In this document: one piece after another, positions 61,307 to 64,000 of the stretch
Layout: the number at the start of each line of letters is the position of its first letter
Numbering within the stretch: position 1 is the stretch's first letter
Source: Methylobacterium phyllostachyos
GTDB lineage: Bacteria > Pseudomonadota > Alphaproteobacteria > Rhizobiales > Beijerinckiaceae
Length of the DNA stretch: 64,000 bases
NCBI RefSeq assembly: GCF_900103445.1
Contig: NZ_FNHS01000011.1
Coordinates: 124,001-188,000, forward strand
Direction: 5' to 3'
Notes under the pieces: generated by a model
What the model saw: the letters and a program-made list of their open reading frames with translations, nothing else
What the model was told of the DNA's origin: nothing
Databases searched by the model: none
Program-made: the position numbers and the translations under genes

Positions 61307-62785
61307 CGCGAGGATTCCAGCCGACGTGACCAGTCCCGCGAGGCGGGTGAGACCCGCCTCGATCCGGTCGGTGCGGATCGAGGCGAAGCCCAGGCGGAAG
61401 CAAGCCCGGCCGGCCTCCGGATCGGCGTAGAAGATGTCGCCAGGCTCGATCAGGACACCGCGGGCGCGGGCGCGCACGCTGAGATCCCGGGCATCGAGGC
61501 CCGCAGGCCCCTCCACCCAGAAGCTCGTGGCCCCCGGATCGCGCCGCCAGCGGAAGGCGGGCAGGAGGCGGGGCAGCAGGCCGGCGATCCGGGCGGCGCG
61601 CTCCTCCAGGACGGTGGCGGTCCGGCGCAGATGCGTGCGGTAATGCCCGAGCGCCACGAACATCGCGGTAGCGCGCTGATTGTTCGAGGGGGGGTGGCGC
61701 AGCATCAGCCGCCGCAGCACGCGCAGCTCCGCGATCACCGCCCGGGGCGCCACCACGTAGCCAACCCGCAGGCCCGGGGCGAGCACCTTCGAGAAGCTGC
61801 CGACATAGATCACGCGGCCATCCGCATCGAGGCTCTTGAGGGACGGGATCTCGTCCGCCAGGGCGAGGTCGGCCTCGTAATCATCCTCGACCAGGACGAC
61901 GTCGTGGCGCCGCGCGGCCTCGAGGAGGGCGCGGCGTCGCTCCAGCGGCATCACCGCGGTTGTCGGGCACTGATGCCCCACGGTGACGAACGCCACGTCC
62001 CGGCTGGTGAAGGCGGCATCGGGCACGACCCCGTGCCGGTCGATGGCGAGCGTCGCGAGGTCGTCGGTGGCAAGGGTCAGCATGTTGCGGGTATCGGGGT
62101 AGCTGGGATCCTCGACGCCCGCCGGGGTGTCGCGGCCGACCAGCAGCTGGATCAGCAGCGAGAGGGCCTGCTGCGAGCCGATGGTGACCATCACCTCGTC
62201 GGCGCTCGCGAAGATGCCCCGCCGCGGCAGCACCTGCAGGCGGAGCTGCTCCACGAGATCGGCATCGTCCTCGTCGATCAGGTCGCCCGCCCAGGCGTTG
62301 ATCTCGGATACTCCGGAGGCGGCCCGCACGCTCTCGCGCCAATCGTTGGCCGGGAATAGGGACGGATCGAACTGGCCGAACAGGAAGGGATAGGGATAGT
62401 CGAGCCAGTCCCGGGGCTTGGTGATCTGCCGCAACTGCGCCGGCCGGACCGCGAAGCGCCGCGACCACGCGATGGTTCGTCCATGGGTCGGTCCGCGTGT
62501 CTCGGAGACGGTCAGATCCGGCGCCAGGAAGATCCCGCTGCGCTCGTGAGCGACCAGGAAACCCTCATCGATGAGTTGCTGGTACGCGTTCACCACGGTG
62601 TTGCGGGCGACCCCGAGCAGCGCCGCCAGCTGACGCGTCGAAGGCAGCCGGGCCTCTGCGGTGAACAACCCCCGTTCGATGGCCGTCACGATCGCCCGAC
62701 GGATCTGCAGGTGTAGCGCCAAGCCACTCCGGTCGAGGTCCCCGAACAGCTGTGTCCAGGCGAGGGCATGATCGGTGACAGTCAT
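61280..62785 (-). CDS. tauR: MocR-type GntR/aminotransferase regulator, TauR-like
   Basis: This 501-aa protein has an N-terminal GntR winged HTH (LPSTRQLAALLGVARNTVVNAYQQL) joined to a fold-type I aminotransferase domain. The aminotransferase part shows VEDDYEADLALADEIPSLKS and the PLP-lysine region YVGSFSKVLAPGLRVGYVV. MocR regulators bind PLP and a small amine; TauR activates taurine genes in Rhodobacter. I choose the ATG at 62783-62785 (MTVTDHALAW), with GGAG upstream, over upstream in-frame starts. It lies convergent at the end of the tau operon. Confidence 0.88.
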   Translation of the reverse strand: MTVTDHALAWTQLFGDLDRSGLALHLQIRRAIVTAIERGLFTAEARLPSTRQLAALLGVARNTVVNAYQQLIDEGFLVAHERSGIFLAPDLTVSETRGPTHGRTIAWSRRFAVRPAQLRQITKPRDWLDYPYPFLFGQFDPSLFPANDWRESVRAASGVSEINAWAGDLIDEDDADLVEQLRLQVLPRRGIFASADEVMVTIGSQQALSLLIQLLVGRDTPAGVEDPSYPDTRNMLTLATDDLATLAIDRHGVVPDAAFTSRDVAFVTVGHQCPTTAVMPLERRRALLEAARRHDVVLVEDDYEADLALADEIPSLKSLDADGRVIYVGSFSKVLAPGLRVGYVVAPRAVIAELRVLRRLMLRHPPSNNQRATAMFVALGHYRTHLRRTATVLEERAARIAGLLPRLLPAFRWRRDPGATSFWVEGPAGLDARDLSVRARARGVLIEPGDIFYADPEAGRACFRLGFASIRTDRIEAGLTRLAGLVTSAGILASQGMPEQV

Positions 62786-63442
62786 GGCATGCGGCTCCGG
62801 CTTCGGACACATCACCCGAGGCAAGGATGGCGCCAGCGATCCAGGATCGGCGCATCTCCGCGCGAAGCCCGCTTTGGAGACGGTATTACGGCTCCCTCAG
62901 CGTCCGATATAGGCGCTTTGCTGCCGCGCCGGTCTCGAAGCCCCTCGACAATGAAGCCGCGGGGCCGAACGCTCAAATCTCGGTTCCTTCAGCCAGGGTC
63001 AGAGCATGCTCGACGTCGGCACCGAGGGACCTGACTGCGCCCTCCCTCAGGAGACGTGGTCCGACGCACATCGCCAGCAGGTGGAGGACCGCTCGGCTTT
63101 CAACCCCTGGACGGGGTTGGCCGCGCATCGGCCGCCTGGCCCGATCATGCGGGCGCCCCGCCTACGCCGCCGCCCGTGCTCACCGTGCCGGGAACAGCGC
63201 CGTGACGTTCGAAGAGCCGACGCGTCTCCCCGTCGGATAGGACCCCGTGAATCGGAGGTGCCGGAGAGCTAGGCTAGGCGAAGGCGCTCAGGGGAACCGA
63301 GATCCTGCACCGAGATTGTTGCTATCGCACTGCCAAGTCTCCGCCTGTCCGGGGGAGCCGCGCGGCCCTCGACGTCCCTAGCACCTGAAACCCGGTTCGG
63401 ACGCCCTTGGGCATCTCCGGACATTCGTCCGGAGCATCGCGC
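62786..63442. other. Intergenic spacer, about 660 bases, no gene seen
   Basis: The open frames here are short, rich in Arg, Pro and Ser, and have no domain or ribosome site. They look like random shadows. The promoters of the tauR-like gene and of the antiporter gene should lie here, but I could not pinpoint them. Confidence 0.5.
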
Positions 63443-64000
63443 ATGGAACACGGACTGACGACGGCTGTGCTGTGCATCGTGGGCGGTGGGATCGCCGCCC
63501 AGGTTCTCGCCGCTCGTCTGCGCATCCCGGCCATCGTGCTGCTGCTCGGGCTCGGGTTCCTCGTGGGGCCCGTGCTCGGCCTGCTGCACCCGACCCGGGA
63601 CTTCGGGGACAATCTCCGGCCGCTGATCGGGCTCGCGGTGGCCATCGTGGTGTTCGAGGGCGGCCTCGCCCTCGACTTCCGCGAACTCCGGGCATCCGGC
63701 GAGGGCGTGTTACGGCTGACCGCCTTCGCCCTCCCGATGAACTTCGTCCTCGGCACGCTCGCGGCCCACCTGGTCGGCGGGATGATGTGGGGCCCCTCGG
63801 CAGTGTTCGGTGCGATCCTCGTCGTGACGGGTCCCACGGTGATCCTGCCGCTGCTGCGTCACGCGCGCCTGGAGCGACGCTCGGCCGCCTTCCTCAGGTG
63901 GGAGGCCATCATCAACGACCCGGTCGGGGCCATCCTCACGGCGGTCGTGATCGAGATCCTGGTGGGCGTGCCGCATCAGGCCGGGGAGAATCCTGTCATC
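63443..64000 (+). CDS. Monovalent cation:proton antiporter (CPA1/NhaP-like), N-terminal part
   Basis: The frame runs off the right edge; the first 186 codons are visible. The protein starts MEHGLTTAVLCIVGGGIAAQ and has regularly spaced membrane spans. The family segments ALRLRIPAIVLLLGLGFLVG (read AARLRIPAI..), VFEGGLALD, GPTVILPLLRHARL and WEAIINDPVGAIL are characteristic: the NDP motif carries the ion-binding Asp of CPA1 antiporters. The ATG at 63443 has GGAG at good distance. It exchanges Na+ or K+ for H+ across the inner membrane. A C-terminal regulatory domain, if any, lies outside the window. Confidence 0.9.
   Translation, partial: MEHGLTTAVLCIVGGGIAAQVLAARLRIPAIVLLLGLGFLVGPVLGLLHPTRDFGDNLRPLIGLAVAIVVFEGGLALDFRELRASGEGVLRLTAFALPMNFVLGTLAAHLVGGMMWGPSAVFGAILVVTGPTVILPLLRHARLERRSAAFLRWEAIINDPVGAILTAVVIEILVGVPHQAGENPVI

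Overview
The window is about 64 kb of very GC-rich DNA (the genes look close to 70% GC). Gene content fits a free-living alphaproteobacterium of the Hyphomicrobiales, most plausibly Methylobacterium or a relative: many ABC and RND transporters, LysR/GntR/MocR regulators, CaiB-type CoA-transferase genes and a TauXY-type taurine locus. The taxon is an inference from style; no rRNA or other marker gene is present. No intact transposase, prophage, CRISPR array or intact tRNA was found. The window looks like accessory metabolism and transport rather than core housekeeping.

Layout. 1-200: start of a ParA-type ATPase leaving on the left edge, behind a palindrome-bearing, AT-rich spacer. 800-2278: a MEKHLA (PAS-like) protein convergent with an AraC regulator. 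2468-8155: a complete five-gene peptide-type ABC importer, interrupted by a REP-like repeat. 8592-13052: adaptor plus pump of an RND exporter, with a mosaic of palindromes after the pump. 13202-14384: a small secreted protein divergent from an L,D-transpeptidase. 14749-23781: a giant (about 3,010 aa) repeat-rich autotransporter, bracketed by two near-identical 45-bp repeats about 10.1 kb apart. 24886-28199: a peroxiredoxin/SDR pair divergent from a LysR gene and a crotonase. 28259-31449: two related alpha/beta hydrolases (one Tat-exported) around a LysR gene. 31895-37120: a TetR-controlled second RND exporter with a strong operator at its start codon. 37634-45611: an organic-acid module (crotonase, family III CoA-transferase, two MFS carriers, GntR regulator, RraA-like lyase, 2-hydroxyacid dehydrogenase) with two matching operator-like palindromes at the divergent promoter. 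45904-54058: amidohydrolase, CobW-type GTPase and a second complete peptide-type ABC importer in one tightly overlapping operon. 54135-62785: a taurine locus. 63443-end: the start of an Na+/H+ antiporter.

The most coherent system is the taurine locus: tauXY (taurine dehydrogenase), divergent from tauABC (import), an aldehyde dehydrogenase, a TauE/SafE exporter, and a MocR/TauR regulator. With no xsc or pta in the window, the simplest reading is that taurine is used as a nitrogen source: deaminated to sulfoacetaldehyde, oxidised to sulfoacetate and exported, as described for Neptuniibacter. The second coherent unit is the amidohydrolase-GTPase-importer operon, which suggests uptake and hydrolysis of an unknown amide or peptide-like compound, with a dedicated metallochaperone. 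The third is the CoA-transferase/RraA module, whose substrate cannot be read from sequence.
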